Positions 7,534 through 15,015 of a stretch of DNA of 20,585 nt are shown one piece after another. Position 1 is the stretch's first letter, and the number at the start of each line of letters is the position of its first letter. This DNA comes from an uncultured Aquincola sp. (GTDB taxonomy: Bacteria > Pseudomonadota > Gammaproteobacteria > Burkholderiales > Burkholderiaceae). The DNA is taken from NCBI GenBank assembly GCA_937883885.1, contig CAKZXL010000945.1, forward strand, positions 1 through 20,585. Direction: 5' to 3'. The notes below the pieces were generated by a model. It did not search any database, was not told the origin of the DNA, and saw only the letters and a program-made list of their open reading frames with translations. A program made the position numbers and the translations under genes.

Positions 7534-8476
7534 TGTAGTTTCTCAGGACGTTGTTCCCGTCGAAGCCGAGTCGGGAGGCGGGAGGTTGGTGTGAGACGGC
7601 GGAGTGTGGCCGGCTGAAGTTGTAGTGCTGCATCCAGGGCTGCAACTCGGCCGTTCGGACGTCCGAGCTGGGGTAGCGATAGGCGTAGGCCCATTCGCGC
7701 AGCAGCGTCTGAATGAAGCGCTCGGCCTTGCCGTTGGTACGTGGCGTGTAGGGCCGCGTGCGCTTGTGCTTGATGCCCAGGCGGCGCAGCAGCTTGGCAA
7801 AGCGCCTGGACTTGTAGGCCGATCCGTTGTCGGTCATGACGGCTTGGATGGTCACACCGAGCTTGCGGTAGTAGCGCAGCGCTGCGATCAGGAAGTCGCA
7901 GGCACTGTGGCTGGTTTCGTCTCTCAGCACTTGGCTGAAGCCGACGCGGGAGTGGTCGTCGATGGCCACATGCAAGGCCTGCCACCCTGCGCCAGGCGTG
8001 TTGCGCGTGCGGTCGCCCGTCACGCGGTGCCCGGGCTGGTCGAAGCAACCGAGCTTCTTCATGTCCATGTGCAGCAACTCGCCGGGGCGCTCCTTCTCGT
8101 AGCGGCGAACGGGCACGCTGTCTTGCACCGACGGCAACTTGGCCAGGCGGGCCTGCACGCACACGCGCCCCACCGTGCTCCTGGACACGCCCACGCGTTC
8201 GGCAATCTGCGCATAGCCCAGGCGCTGATGGCGGCGCAGGCCCTGGATGCGCTCGACCTTGTGCGCGTCCACACGCGTGGGGCTGCGATGCGGCCGAGAG
8301 CTGCGGTCCCGCAGCCCAGCCACGCCCTCAAGCTCGTGGCGTCGCTTCCAGCGCGCTGCCGTGCGCGTGCTGATGCCTGCGGCAACGGCCGCCTCCTTGA
8401 GGCCCTGGCTGGCGATGTTCTTGACCAAGTGCTCACGGCCTCGCGGCGTTAATGAGGCATTCTTATGGCTGTTCAT
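7529..8476 (-). CDS. IS481-family DDE transposase
   Basis: This is a 315-residue transposase, the usual size for the family. The N-terminal helix-turn-helix region covers about residues 20-110 (VAAGISTRTAARWKRR and IAERVGVSRSTVGR). The rve-type catalytic core carries D138 (LLHMDMKKL), D216 (VMTDNGSAY) and E252 (TNGKAERFIQ), all present, so the enzyme looks intact. The chosen ATG at 8476 gives MNSHKNASLT; it has no ribosome site but overlaps, as ATGA, the stop of the open frame running in from the SHOCT gene. The last codons run through the element tip, and the TAG stop lies in the target duplication, not in the element. Confidence 0.93.
   Translation of the reverse strand: MNSHKNASLTPRGREHLVKNIASQGLKEAAVAAGISTRTAARWKRRHELEGVAGLRDRSSRPHRSPTRVDAHKVERIQGLRRHQRLGYAQIAERVGVSRSTVGRVCVQARLAKLPSVQDSVPVRRYEKERPGELLHMDMKKLGCFDQPGHRVTGDRTRNTPGAGWQALHVAIDDHSRVGFSQVLRDETSHSACDFLIAALRYYRKLGVTIQAVMTDNGSAYKSRRFAKLLRRLGIKHKRTRPYTPRTNGKAERFIQTLLREWAYAYRYPSSDVRTAELQPWMQHYNFSRPHSAVSHQPPASRLGFDGNNVLRNYS
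7534..7556. repeat. IS481 left terminal inverted repeat
   Basis: 23 bases matching 8540-8562 in inverted orientation at 19 positions. It begins with the TGT typical of the family and overlaps the end of the transposase gene. Confidence 0.9.
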
Positions 8477-8799
8477 CCGGGGTTGCTTGGGGTTGATGGT
8501 TTGGCGTGAGAACCTCCATCTTCCCCGACTACCTCGGGTGAACAACCTCTTGGGAAACGACAGCTAGCCTTGCCGGAATCGCGGTCGAGCAAGGCTTTGC
8601 GCTGCTCGTACTCCTGGGCGTCGATCTCGCCGTTGGCGAGGCGTCGCCGAAGCACTTCGTGCGGCGTCTCCCTGGAGCCGCGCCGGCGCTCCGATGGACG
8701 ACCCCACGCCGCATAGACCAGCGCGCCGATCAGCACGATCCAGAAGAGCCACCACAGCCCGTGCATGCCGCCCATGTAATAGCCCCCGTCGTGGAACAT
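8473..8799 (-). CDS. SHOCT-domain membrane protein, C-terminus altered by IS481 insertion
   Basis: The native protein is 79 residues: a Gly/His/Tyr start (MFHDGGYYMGGMHG), one membrane helix (about 15-32, LWWLFWIVLIGALVYAAW), a basic linker and a SHOCT motif (HEVLRRRLANGEIDAQEYEQRKALL, 47-71). SHOCT domains end many small membrane or oligomeric proteins; function is unknown. IS481 inserted within the last two codons (GCT AGC). The reading frame now runs 29 codons into the element (residues 80-108) and stops at 8473, overlapping the transposase ATG. The original TAA is preserved on the far side at 7525-7527. Since the domain is complete, the chimeric protein may still work. The gene starts 9 bases after the DUF302 stop. 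Confidence 0.85.
   Translation of the reverse strand: MFHDGGYYMGGMHGLWWLFWIVLIGALVYAAWGRPSERRRGSRETPHEVLRRRLANGEIDAQEYEQRKALLDRDSGKASCRFPRGCSPEVVGEDGGSHAKPSTPSNPG
8540..8562. repeat. IS481 right terminal inverted repeat
   Basis: Partner of 7534-7556, ending in ACA at 8562 next to the duplicated GCTAGC. It is translated as part of the extended SHOCT frame. Confidence 0.9.
8563..8568. repeat. Target-site duplication, right copy (GCTAGC)
   Basis: Identical to 7528-7533 and encodes the last two native residues (Ala-Ser) of the SHOCT protein. Confidence 0.9.
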
Positions 8800-8808
8800 G
8801 CCTGTCTC

Positions 8809-9195
8809 CTACACCGCTTCGATGACCGCACGCAGCCGGTTCCGGACCTCCTCGGCAACGCCCGCCAGCTCGGCATTGGCAACTGCGGCCATCGATGCCA
8901 CGGGATCCACCGCGGACACCTCCACCGATCCGTCGGTGTGCTGCTGCACGATGACGTTGCAGGGGAGCATGGTCCCGATCTTGTCTTCGGCCTGCAGCGC
9001 CTGGTAGGCGAACGGCGGATTGCAGGCACCGAGAATCAGGTAAGGCCTGAACTCGACATCGAGCTTCGCCTTGAGCGTCTGTCGCACGTCGATCTGGGTC
9101 AGGATGCCGAAGCCGCGCGCCTTGAGTTCGGCAGTGACCTTGTCCACCGCCGCCTGGTAGTCCATCGCGACGGTCTTGCTGAAGTGATAGCTCAT
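8809..9195 (-). CDS. DUF302-domain protein
   Basis: This is a 128-residue soluble protein without signal peptide. The DUF302 pattern is clear: an N-terminal SKTVAMDYQAAVDKVTAELKARGFGILTQIDV, then LKAKLDVEFRPYLILGACNPPFAYQAL (residues 41-67) and LPCNVIVQQHTDGSVEVSAVDP (78-99). Cys58 and Cys79 are at the positions usually seen in the family. DUF302 proteins form dimers and are common in sulfur- and stress-related operons; no reaction is established. The start at 9195 overlaps the GAPDH stop (ATGA) and has GAGGA nine bases upstream. The SHOCT gene follows after 9 bases. Confidence 0.9.
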   Translation of the reverse strand: MSYHFSKTVAMDYQAAVDKVTAELKARGFGILTQIDVRQTLKAKLDVEFRPYLILGACNPPFAYQALQAEDKIGTMLPCNVIVQQHTDGSVEVSAVDPVASMAAVANAELAGVAEEVRNRLRAVIEAV

Positions 9196-10262
9196 GGCGT
9201 CTGTTCCTCTCGTCGAACAATTTCGTGGTCGCGCAAGAAGTCGCGCGTCAGGCCCAACGACGCGTCGGTCTTCGCGATCGATCTGGCCGCATCCGGCTCG
9301 ATGCCTGTGAGAGCCCGGATCGCATCGATGGTTTCGGGGATCACGATGGCCTGGTTGAAGACCTGATAGGTGTAGTACGCCTGGTCGCCGTCGACGGCCA
9401 GCACGTCCTCCCACAGCGCCACCTCCCACATGTCGCCACGTGGGCGGCCAAGGTCGGCCATCAACTCGACCGTGCTGTTCAATGCCACGATCCCGTCCGA
9501 CGAACGCACGAACGCGATCCGCGGTGCCGCACGGAATGCGGCGAGCACCTCCTCGCGCGTCGTCGGCCGCGTCAGTTCGACCCACCAGGTGTGCAGGTGG
9601 CTGGAGTTGTGCGCGGCCTTCACGGCGATCGTCACGACGTCGAGGTCGGGGATGACGGTGCGGGCGTCCGGACCCTGATGGCTGGGTATGACTTTCTCAG
9701 GCACCAACGTGTTGACGATGCCGTCGGCATGGGCCTCCCAGGGGTCTGAGGCGCGCCGGATCAGCGTACCGCGCGCACGCTTCAGCAGGCCAGCCGTCCG
9801 CAGCGCGCCGAGCGTGCGCACGATCGATGTGGTGTTGCACGACACGACACGCGTCGACGAGCGCCCCAGCGCTGATGCATAGTTCGCCTGCGCGACGAAC
9901 GAATGGCCGGTCAGCGTATGCGATTCGCCGCCGTGGAAGATGGCCTTGACGCCTGCCGCCTCGTACACGCCCTTGTTGACCGCGGCCACCTTCTTCGGCG
10001 TGCAGTCCACGACGACGTCGGATTTCGCGAGCAGCTCGGCGAGCCCCCCCGCGATCGCGATGCCGGCCGCGCGCATCGGTCCCTCGGCCTGCGGTGCTGC
10101 CGCGTGCATGGGCAGTCCGGCCTGGGCCGCGACCTGCAGCCGGTAGTCGTTGACGACGTCGGCCACGCCAGCGAGCGCCATGTCGTCTTGCAGGCGAACC
10201 GCGTCGGCGACTCGCTTGCCGATGACCCCGTAGCCGTTGATGGCGACCCTGATCCTGTCCAT
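9192..10262 (-). CDS. Type II (archaeal-type) glyceraldehyde-3-phosphate dehydrogenase
   Basis: The 356-residue enzyme would interconvert glyceraldehyde 3-phosphate plus phosphate and 1,3-bisphosphoglycerate using NAD(P). Sequence features are the Rossmann start INGYGVIGKRVADAV (9-23), DVVVDCTPKK (82-91), the catalytic Cys142 in VVSCNTTSIVRTL, IPSHQGPDA (192-200) and AAHNSSHLHTWWVEL (216-230). These belong to the archaeal class, not to bacterial GapA. The start at 10262 follows an excellent AAAGGAG site; the open frame extends upstream only without a match to the family. The stop overlaps the DUF302 start. A decayed copy lies at 4569-4890. Being the only GAPDH visible, it may be a glycolytic or gluconeogenic enzyme, but its place in a stress-like operon suggests a conditional one. 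Confidence 0.92.
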   Translation of the reverse strand: MDRIRVAINGYGVIGKRVADAVRLQDDMALAGVADVVNDYRLQVAAQAGLPMHAAAPQAEGPMRAAGIAIAGGLAELLAKSDVVVDCTPKKVAAVNKGVYEAAGVKAIFHGGESHTLTGHSFVAQANYASALGRSSTRVVSCNTTSIVRTLGALRTAGLLKRARGTLIRRASDPWEAHADGIVNTLVPEKVIPSHQGPDARTVIPDLDVVTIAVKAAHNSSHLHTWWVELTRPTTREEVLAAFRAAPRIAFVRSSDGIVALNSTVELMADLGRPRGDMWEVALWEDVLAVDGDQAYYTYQVFNQAIVIPETIDAIRALTGIEPDAARSIAKTDASLGLTRDFLRDHEIVRREEQTP

Positions 10263-10290
10263 GCTTGCTCCTTTGACGTCGAGACCCAGG

Positions 10291-11907
10291 TCAGCGCAGC
10301 GCGCGCCCGCGGGCGATGGAAAACGTGAATCGAATGGCGAGCGCATACCCCGCCAGCGCGAGCAGCGGCATACCGCCCCATTGCGGGCCCACGGCGTGCT
10401 GCATCAGCAGGCTGGAGGCGATGTACAGCCCGAGCGTCACGAGCGCGAGCGCGATGCGGCGGCTCGCCCGGTCGACGCCTACCTGCAGCCGTGCGTCGGG
10501 CACGATCGCGATCTCGAGCAGGCGCTCGCGAGTGAGTGCGGCGTGCAGCCGCTGGGCCACCATTGCGGGCAGATCGTTCGCCGCGCTGCCCATCTCGAAG
10601 GCCAGGCGCTTCGAAGCTTCCTGCTTGGGCGCAAGCTGGATGGAGCCGGCCGCGGCGTGGCGCGTCAGCGACTCGAAGATCGAAAACGCTGGCGCCAACG
10701 CGCGGACGGTGCCCTCCAGCAGCAGCATCGTGCGCGTCAGGACGAGCAGGTCCGCGGGCAGCCTTACTGCCTGAGAGCGGCCGGCGGCAACCAGCCTTCC
10801 GAGCGCCGCCGGCAGCGACCAGTCGCGCAGCGGCCGCTCCGCACAATCGGCCAGCAGCGACTGCACCATCGGCAGGAACGCACGGCGCTCCAGTTGCGAG
10901 CCCACCACGCCCATGTCGAACCAGGCGTCCACCACCCAGTCGGCATCCTGCTCGACGAAGGCCAGGGCGAATGCCGTCAGCGCCCGGCGTAGGCGGCGGT
11001 CCAACCGGCCGACGATGCCGAAGTCGTGGAAGCAGATCCGCCCGTCGGTCATCACGAACAGGTTGCCCGGGTGGGGGTCTCCATGAAACAGACCGTGCTC
11101 GAAGAACTGCGTCACGTAGCTGTCGACGAGGCGCCGCGCGCAGGCCTCGCGCTCGGGCGCGGCGACGGCGTCGATCCGCACACCGCTGCTGTAGCGCTGC
11201 ACCATCACGGAGGCTGTGCACAGTCCGTCGACCACGTCGGGGATGTCGACGTCAGGCGAACCGCCCCACGCATCCGCGAAGCGCCGCACGAAGCGAGCCT
11301 CGCGCGCGAGATCCATCTCGAGCCGCAGGTTGCCGGCGATCTCGTCGACGATCGCCACGAGGCCCCAGCGCCGCAACGGCGGCAGCAGGGCCTGCGCGAC
11401 CGTGGCAACCACGTGCAGGATGCGCATGTCGGATTCGACGGCCTCGGCGGCCCCCGGCCGGCGGACCTTGACGATGACCTCGGTGCCGTCGGGCAGTGCG
11501 GCGCGGTGAATCTGCGCCACCGACGCTGCGGCCAGCGGCGACAGGTCGAAGCGCGCGAACAACTGCGAGCAAGGACGACCGAAGGCAGCTTCGACAGCCT
11601 GCTGCGCCTGCTCAGATGGAAACGGGCCGACATGATCCTGCAGCCGCGCCAGGGCGTGCTGGGCCGCCTCGGGCAGCAGGTCAGCGCGCAGGCTCAGGTG
11701 CTGGCCGAGCTTGACGAAGGTGGTGCCCAGCCCCTGCAGGAGGACTGCGAAGCGTTCGGCCACGGGGTGGTCATCGCAACGCATGACGCCGCGGTGCCAG
11801 GCCCACCACAACACGAAGCCGGTGAAAGCCAGACCGATCCGCAGCGCACGCCCGACCGGGGATCGGCGTTGCGACGGCCGGGAAGTGGCCTGTGCGGTAT
11901 CCAGCAT
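10291..11907 (-). CDS. UbiB/ABC1/AarF-family atypical kinase-like protein
   Basis: The 538 residues show the UbiB (ADCK) fold: the KxGQ motif as FVKLGQ (64-69), the Ala-rich loop AAASVAQIH (126-134), the nucleotide-binding Lys147, HGDPHPGN (275-282) and DFG (295-297). Two hydrophobic helices end the protein (about 480-525, IALALVTLGLYIASSLL and LLALAGYALAI). Family members bind nucleotide and lipid quinone precursors and act at the inner membrane in ubiquinone synthesis or lipid handling. No ubiquinone genes are nearby, so this is probably a paralogue with another lipid-related task, not UbiB itself. The ATG at 11907 lies one base after the TGA of the dehydrogenase gene, consistent with coupling; GAPDH begins 28 bases after its stop. 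Confidence 0.87.
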   Translation of the reverse strand: MLDTAQATSRPSQRRSPVGRALRIGLAFTGFVLWWAWHRGVMRCDDHPVAERFAVLLQGLGTTFVKLGQHLSLRADLLPEAAQHALARLQDHVGPFPSEQAQQAVEAAFGRPCSQLFARFDLSPLAAASVAQIHRAALPDGTEVIVKVRRPGAAEAVESDMRILHVVATVAQALLPPLRRWGLVAIVDEIAGNLRLEMDLAREARFVRRFADAWGGSPDVDIPDVVDGLCTASVMVQRYSSGVRIDAVAAPEREACARRLVDSYVTQFFEHGLFHGDPHPGNLFVMTDGRICFHDFGIVGRLDRRLRRALTAFALAFVEQDADWVVDAWFDMGVVGSQLERRAFLPMVQSLLADCAERPLRDWSLPAALGRLVAAGRSQAVRLPADLLVLTRTMLLLEGTVRALAPAFSIFESLTRHAAAGSIQLAPKQEASKRLAFEMGSAANDLPAMVAQRLHAALTRERLLEIAIVPDARLQVGVDRASRRIALALVTLGLYIASSLLMQHAVGPQWGGMPLLALAGYALAIRFTFSIARGRALR

Positions 11908-11908
11908 G

Positions 11909-12970
11909 TCAGGCCACGCGGTGTCGCGGCCGGCCTGTCTGCCAGGCCGTGATGTTGTCGACCGTCTCGTGCAGGATGCGCGCGACCGCCTCGCGGGTGT
12001 TGAAGCCGACATGGGGTGTCGCGAGCACGCGCGGGTGGCGCAGCAGCGGGTGCGACGCAACCCAACCGCGGTCGCAACCCAGCCCGCCGCAGCCCATCGG
12101 AGCCTCGGGCGCGGCGCCGCCTTCGTGCTCGAGCACATCGAGGCCTGCTGCGGCGACGCTGCCGCGGTCGAGCGCGCGCAGCAGCGCCTCCTCGTCGATC
12201 AACCCGCCGCGCGCGGTATTGAGCAGCACGACACCGGGTTTGACACGGGCGAAAGCGGCGTCGTCCAGCAAGTGGTGCGTCTCCGGGGTCAGCGGCACAT
12301 GCAGACTCAGGACGTCGCTGCGTTCGAGCAGTTCGGACCATCCGACGAAGTTGATGCCAAGGGCGATCGTGGCTTCCGGTCGCGGTCGCGGGTCGAACGT
12401 CAGGACTTTCATCCCGAAGCCGTGCGCGATGCGCGCCACCTGCGTTCCGATGCGTCCACAGCCAACGACTCCAAGCACCTTGCCTTCCAACTCGAAGCCG
12501 GTGAGCCCCCGGTACGAGAAGCTGCCCTGGAGTGCCCTGCCGCGTGCCTCGCACAGGTGGCGGGAAAGCCCCAGCAGCAGCGTGAAGGTGTGTTCGGCGA
12601 CGCTGGCGGCCCCGTAGTCGGGAACGTGAACGACCGCGATGTCGCTTTCCCGGCAGGCTGCAAGGTCGATGTGGTCGACGCCGGCGGAACGCGTCGCCAC
12701 CAGGCGCAGCGCAGGCATGCGCTGCAGCACTTCGCGCGTCACCGGCGTGCGGACGAACACGCACAGCACCTGGGCCAGCGCTGCGGCTCCGTCGTCCGCG
12801 TCGAGCTGCGCGTCGGGCACGAAGCGCGGCCACCAGGACCTCGGGCGCAGTGTCTCGAGCGTGGCCTGGTCTTCGGGGCCGACATCCATGAAGAGCACCC
12901 GCAAGGCCCCGGGAGCGCTGTCCGCAACTGGCCCCTCGTGCGACACGAGCTCGCTGGGTGGGGTGCTCAT
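11909..12970 (-). CDS. D-isomer-specific 2-hydroxyacid dehydrogenase
   Basis: The 353-residue NAD(P)-dependent enzyme should reduce a 2-oxoacid to the D-2-hydroxyacid or the reverse. Motifs are TRSAGVDHIDL (93-103), the dinucleotide fold VVGCGRIGTQVA (168-179), NTARGGLIDEEAL with catalytic Arg254, LDVLEHEG with Glu283 and ATPHVGFNT with His320, so the Arg-Glu-His set is complete. The overall pattern resembles D-lactate dehydrogenases more than serine or glycerate enzymes, but the substrate cannot be fixed from sequence. The start has AGGAGG upstream and overlaps the methyltransferase stop as ATGA. A small Cys/Gly-rich insert (PMGCGGLGCD, 291-300) sits between Glu283 and His320. Confidence 0.9.
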   Translation of the reverse strand: MSTPPSELVSHEGPVADSAPGALRVLFMDVGPEDQATLETLRPRSWWPRFVPDAQLDADDGAAALAQVLCVFVRTPVTREVLQRMPALRLVATRSAGVDHIDLAACRESDIAVVHVPDYGAASVAEHTFTLLLGLSRHLCEARGRALQGSFSYRGLTGFELEGKVLGVVGCGRIGTQVARIAHGFGMKVLTFDPRPRPEATIALGINFVGWSELLERSDVLSLHVPLTPETHHLLDDAAFARVKPGVVLLNTARGGLIDEEALLRALDRGSVAAAGLDVLEHEGGAAPEAPMGCGGLGCDRGWVASHPLLRHPRVLATPHVGFNTREAVARILHETVDNITAWQTGRPRHRVA

Positions 12971-13659
12971 GCCGTGCCTCCTGCCGAGCGCTGTTCCGGT
13001 GCGCCTCCGCTCTTCACGGCCCGGTACAACGAGACGATGCCGAAGGCGGTGGGGATGCGGCGTGTTTCCTCGACTTGGCGGAAGCCCACGGACCCGAACA
13101 GCACCGGCAGCAGCCCGGCGACGTTGTCGCTCGTGGTGTCGAAGCCGTCGAGAAGCTGGACCGCCAGGAACGCAGTCCGGCTGACCAAGCCGCCCGCGCG
13201 GCCCCAGTCGGCGACGTGCAGTTCGCCGGAGGGGCGCAGCACGCGGTGCATCTCGCGCGCGGTCAGCAGCTTGTCACCCCATGACAGGTGGTGAAAGAAG
13301 AGGCCCGACAACACGCGGTCGAAACGTTCGTCGGCATAGGGCAGTCTGGACGACCGCCCCAGGTCGAACGAGATGTCGGCGCCGGCATCGCGTGCCTTGC
13401 GCGCCCCGATCGCAAGAACCGCGGGGTCGGCGTCGAGCCCGGCCACTTGCACACCCGGCCGTTGCTGCTGTGCTGCGATCGCAAGCGTGCCGGTGCCGCA
13501 GCCAACGTCCAACACGTTCTGGCCCGGCTCGATGCCTGCCTGGTCGAGCAGGGCTCGCTTGAAGGTCCGCTCGCGTGTTGTCATCGCCACGACGCGGTCG
13601 TACAGCGGCGTCAGCACGTGAAAGCCGAGCGCGGGCGTGATGCCCCTCGTGCCGTCCAT
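12967..13659 (-). CDS. Class I SAM-dependent methyltransferase
   Basis: This is a 230-residue methyltransferase. Motif I is VLDVGCGTGTLAI (49-61), the acidic residue of motif II is in VAGLDADP, and motif IV/post-I segments are LPYADERFDRVLSGLFFHHL and VLRPSGELHVADWG. The N-terminal part (FHVLTPLYDRVVAMTTRERTFKRALL) resembles UbiE/Coq5-like small-molecule methyltransferases. The acceptor is unknown. It has a GGAGG ribosome site, its ATG overlaps the preceding TGA (TGATG), and its stop overlaps the dehydrogenase start, so three genes in a row are translationally linked. Confidence 0.88.
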   Translation of the reverse strand: MDGTRGITPALGFHVLTPLYDRVVAMTTRERTFKRALLDQAGIEPGQNVLDVGCGTGTLAIAAQQQRPGVQVAGLDADPAVLAIGARKARDAGADISFDLGRSSRLPYADERFDRVLSGLFFHHLSWGDKLLTAREMHRVLRPSGELHVADWGRAGGLVSRTAFLAVQLLDGFDTTSDNVAGLLPVLFGSVGFRQVEETRRIPTAFGIVSLYRAVKSGGAPEQRSAGGTA

Positions 13660-14330
13660 CAAAGCGCCTCCGAACTCCGTGTCGCGCCCAGGGCCTGCGC
13701 GTTCCGGAGCGGATTCGTGAAGTACAGGAACACGATGACGCTGAGCACCCCGGCGAAGAAGCACCACACCGAGATGAACCAGGTGGCGTAGAAGGCATAC
13801 GCCGCCACCGCGGACGCAAACGCGGCCACGCCGAAGGCAACCACCCGCGCGTGGCTGGAGAACATCAAGCTCGCGCAGGTGCCGAGCAGGTAGAGCGACA
13901 TCGCCGCCAGTGCATAGAAGTGCGGCGATTCGTAGGCGATGTGCTGACCGGTCACGGTGGCCACGATCGGCAGAGTGAACAGCGTGGCCAGCAGGTACAG
14001 GCCCACGGCGCTTCCCGCGAGAGCGATGCCGATCAGCACTCGTCGCCGCCAGGGCACGGTTTCCAGCGCCAGTGCGGCCAGCGGCACATAGATCGGCCAC
14101 AGCACATGAGAGAAGAACGAATAGGCGTGCGTCAGCACCGTGTTGAGCAGCGGCGCGCGGTCCGGAAAAGTCAGCCAGAGCGCCCCCTCGAGCAGTTGCT
14201 GGATGCCAAAAAGAACGGGGATCCATGCGTAAGGAAGTTCCGAGCGAGTCCGCGCGCGCCGCACGGTCGCTACGCCGACGATCAGCAACGCAGCGCTGGC
14301 GGTAAAGCTTGCTTGCGCGGAAAAGCACAT
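13659..14330 (-). CDS. DUF6629-type multi-helix membrane protein
   Basis: This is a 223-residue integral membrane protein with about seven hydrophobic segments. The start MCFSAQASFTASAALLIVG fits the MCFSA..SF beginning that I associate with the DUF6629 family; no function is known. Aromatic residues are frequent in the helices (LWPIYVPL, YATWFISVWCFFAG). I chose the ATG at 14330, with AGGAG eight bases upstream, over the ATG two codons earlier, which would sit only two bases from the same site. It lies 58 bases after the DedA-like gene and overlaps the methyltransferase start. Confidence 0.78.
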   Translation of the reverse strand: MCFSAQASFTASAALLIVGVATVRRARTRSELPYAWIPVLFGIQQLLEGALWLTFPDRAPLLNTVLTHAYSFFSHVLWPIYVPLAALALETVPWRRRVLIGIALAGSAVGLYLLATLFTLPIVATVTGQHIAYESPHFYALAAMSLYLLGTCASLMFSSHARVVAFGVAAFASAVAAYAFYATWFISVWCFFAGVLSVIVFLYFTNPLRNAQALGATRSSEAL

Positions 14331-14338
14331 CAACATCT

Positions 14339-14343
14339 CTCCT
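14339..14343 (-). promoter_or_regulatory. Ribosome-binding site deciding start at 14330
   Basis: AGGAG on the minus strand is eight bases before ATG 14330 and only two before ATG 14336, so the second ATG, giving MCFSA, is the better start. Confidence 0.6.
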
Positions 14344-14388
14344 GAAGGTTCGGATCGGCGAGTCAGGTTCGCGGGGCGCGGTGTGCGT

Positions 14389-15003
14389 TCACCGCAACTC
14401 CCCGGACGACGCCGAGTGGCCCTGGGCCACCGGTGTGGTTGACGTGGCGCGGGCGAGCATCGCTCGCAGGGCGTCCGCGTGTCGCTGTCCGCGCTGCAGC
14501 GCACGCTCCGGAAAGCGCGAAGCCAGCCACGCGTACACGAGGTACTTCGCAAGTTTGCCGATCCACAGCGCTAAAACCACCTCGGTGACCGGTAACCGCG
14601 AGATGGCGGCGAACATCAGCGCCGGTGTCAGCGGCACAGGCGTCGCAGCGATCACAAGCAGGGCCGGAACACCGTAGGCCGAAAGCCACCGCGTCGCATC
14701 GCCCCAGGCGGATGACCGCACGACGTCGGGGTAGGCCGCAAACAGCCGGGCCCAGCCAAGGTGGTGGAACGCCAGGTACAGCAACGCCGCGCCCAGTGCC
14801 GCACCCAGGCTCGCCCACACGGCGATCGCGCTCCAGCGCCGCGGCGCCATCAGCACCGCCGCCACCAGGAGGGTCGCGAAAGGCACGGACATCGACAGTG
14901 TCGCGGCGACCGCGGCCCCACCGACGACGGCGGGGAAGGCACGGCTGTCGGCCCGCCGCAGCAGCGCGCGCATCAGCCCCGACTCGAGTGCGCCGCGCAG
15001 CAT
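14389..15003 (-). CDS. DedA/VTT-like (YqaA-type) membrane protein
   Basis: The 204-residue protein has about five hydrophobic stretches. A central ARLFAAYPDVVRSSAWGDATRWLSAYGVPALLVIAATPVPLTPALMFAAISRLP (roughly residues 84-138) combines the re-entrant-loop style Gly/Pro motif with the P.P..P segment seen in DedA/VTT proteins, which act as lipid scramblases or transporters. The C-terminal helix and basic tail are less typical. A weak ribosome site (AAAGGGA) precedes the ATG, 12 bases after the HtrA stop. A perfect 6-base hairpin (14378-14395) overlaps the stop codon. The family call is tentative. Confidence 0.68.
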   Translation of the reverse strand: MLRGALESGLMRALLRRADSRAFPAVVGGAAVAATLSMSVPFATLLVAAVLMAPRRWSAIAVWASLGAALGAALLYLAFHHLGWARLFAAYPDVVRSSAWGDATRWLSAYGVPALLVIAATPVPLTPALMFAAISRLPVTEVVLALWIGKLAKYLVYAWLASRFPERALQRGQRHADALRAMLARATSTTPVAQGHSASSGELR

Positions 15004-15015
15004 GGGAGGTCCCTT

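Larger units (their letters stand above)
7534..8562 (-). mobile_element. Complete IS481-family insertion sequence, 1029 bp
   Basis: The ends are 23-base imperfect inverted repeats (19 of 23 identical) beginning TGTAGTTTCTCAGGA at the left and, on the opposite strand, TGTCGTTTCCCAAGA at the right. A perfect 6-base duplication GCTAGC flanks both. One intact transposase gene fills the element. Removing the element and one duplication restores a 79-codon SHOCT gene ending GKAS-stop, which confirms the boundaries to the base and suggests the insertion is recent. Confidence 0.95.

Noticed and set aside
7604..8452. Plus-strand open frame inside the IS element
   Set aside because: It is antisense to an intact DDE transposase and has no recognisable content.
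11711..13294. Plus-strand open frame of 527 codons across the UbiB-like and dehydrogenase genes
   Set aside because: Both opposing genes have complete catalytic motifs; the plus frame spans two genes and shows no domain.
14378..14395. Hairpin GCGGTG/CACCGC at the end of the DedA-like gene
   Set aside because: Six-base stem without T-run, overlapping the stop codon; in such GC-rich DNA it is weak evidence for a terminator.
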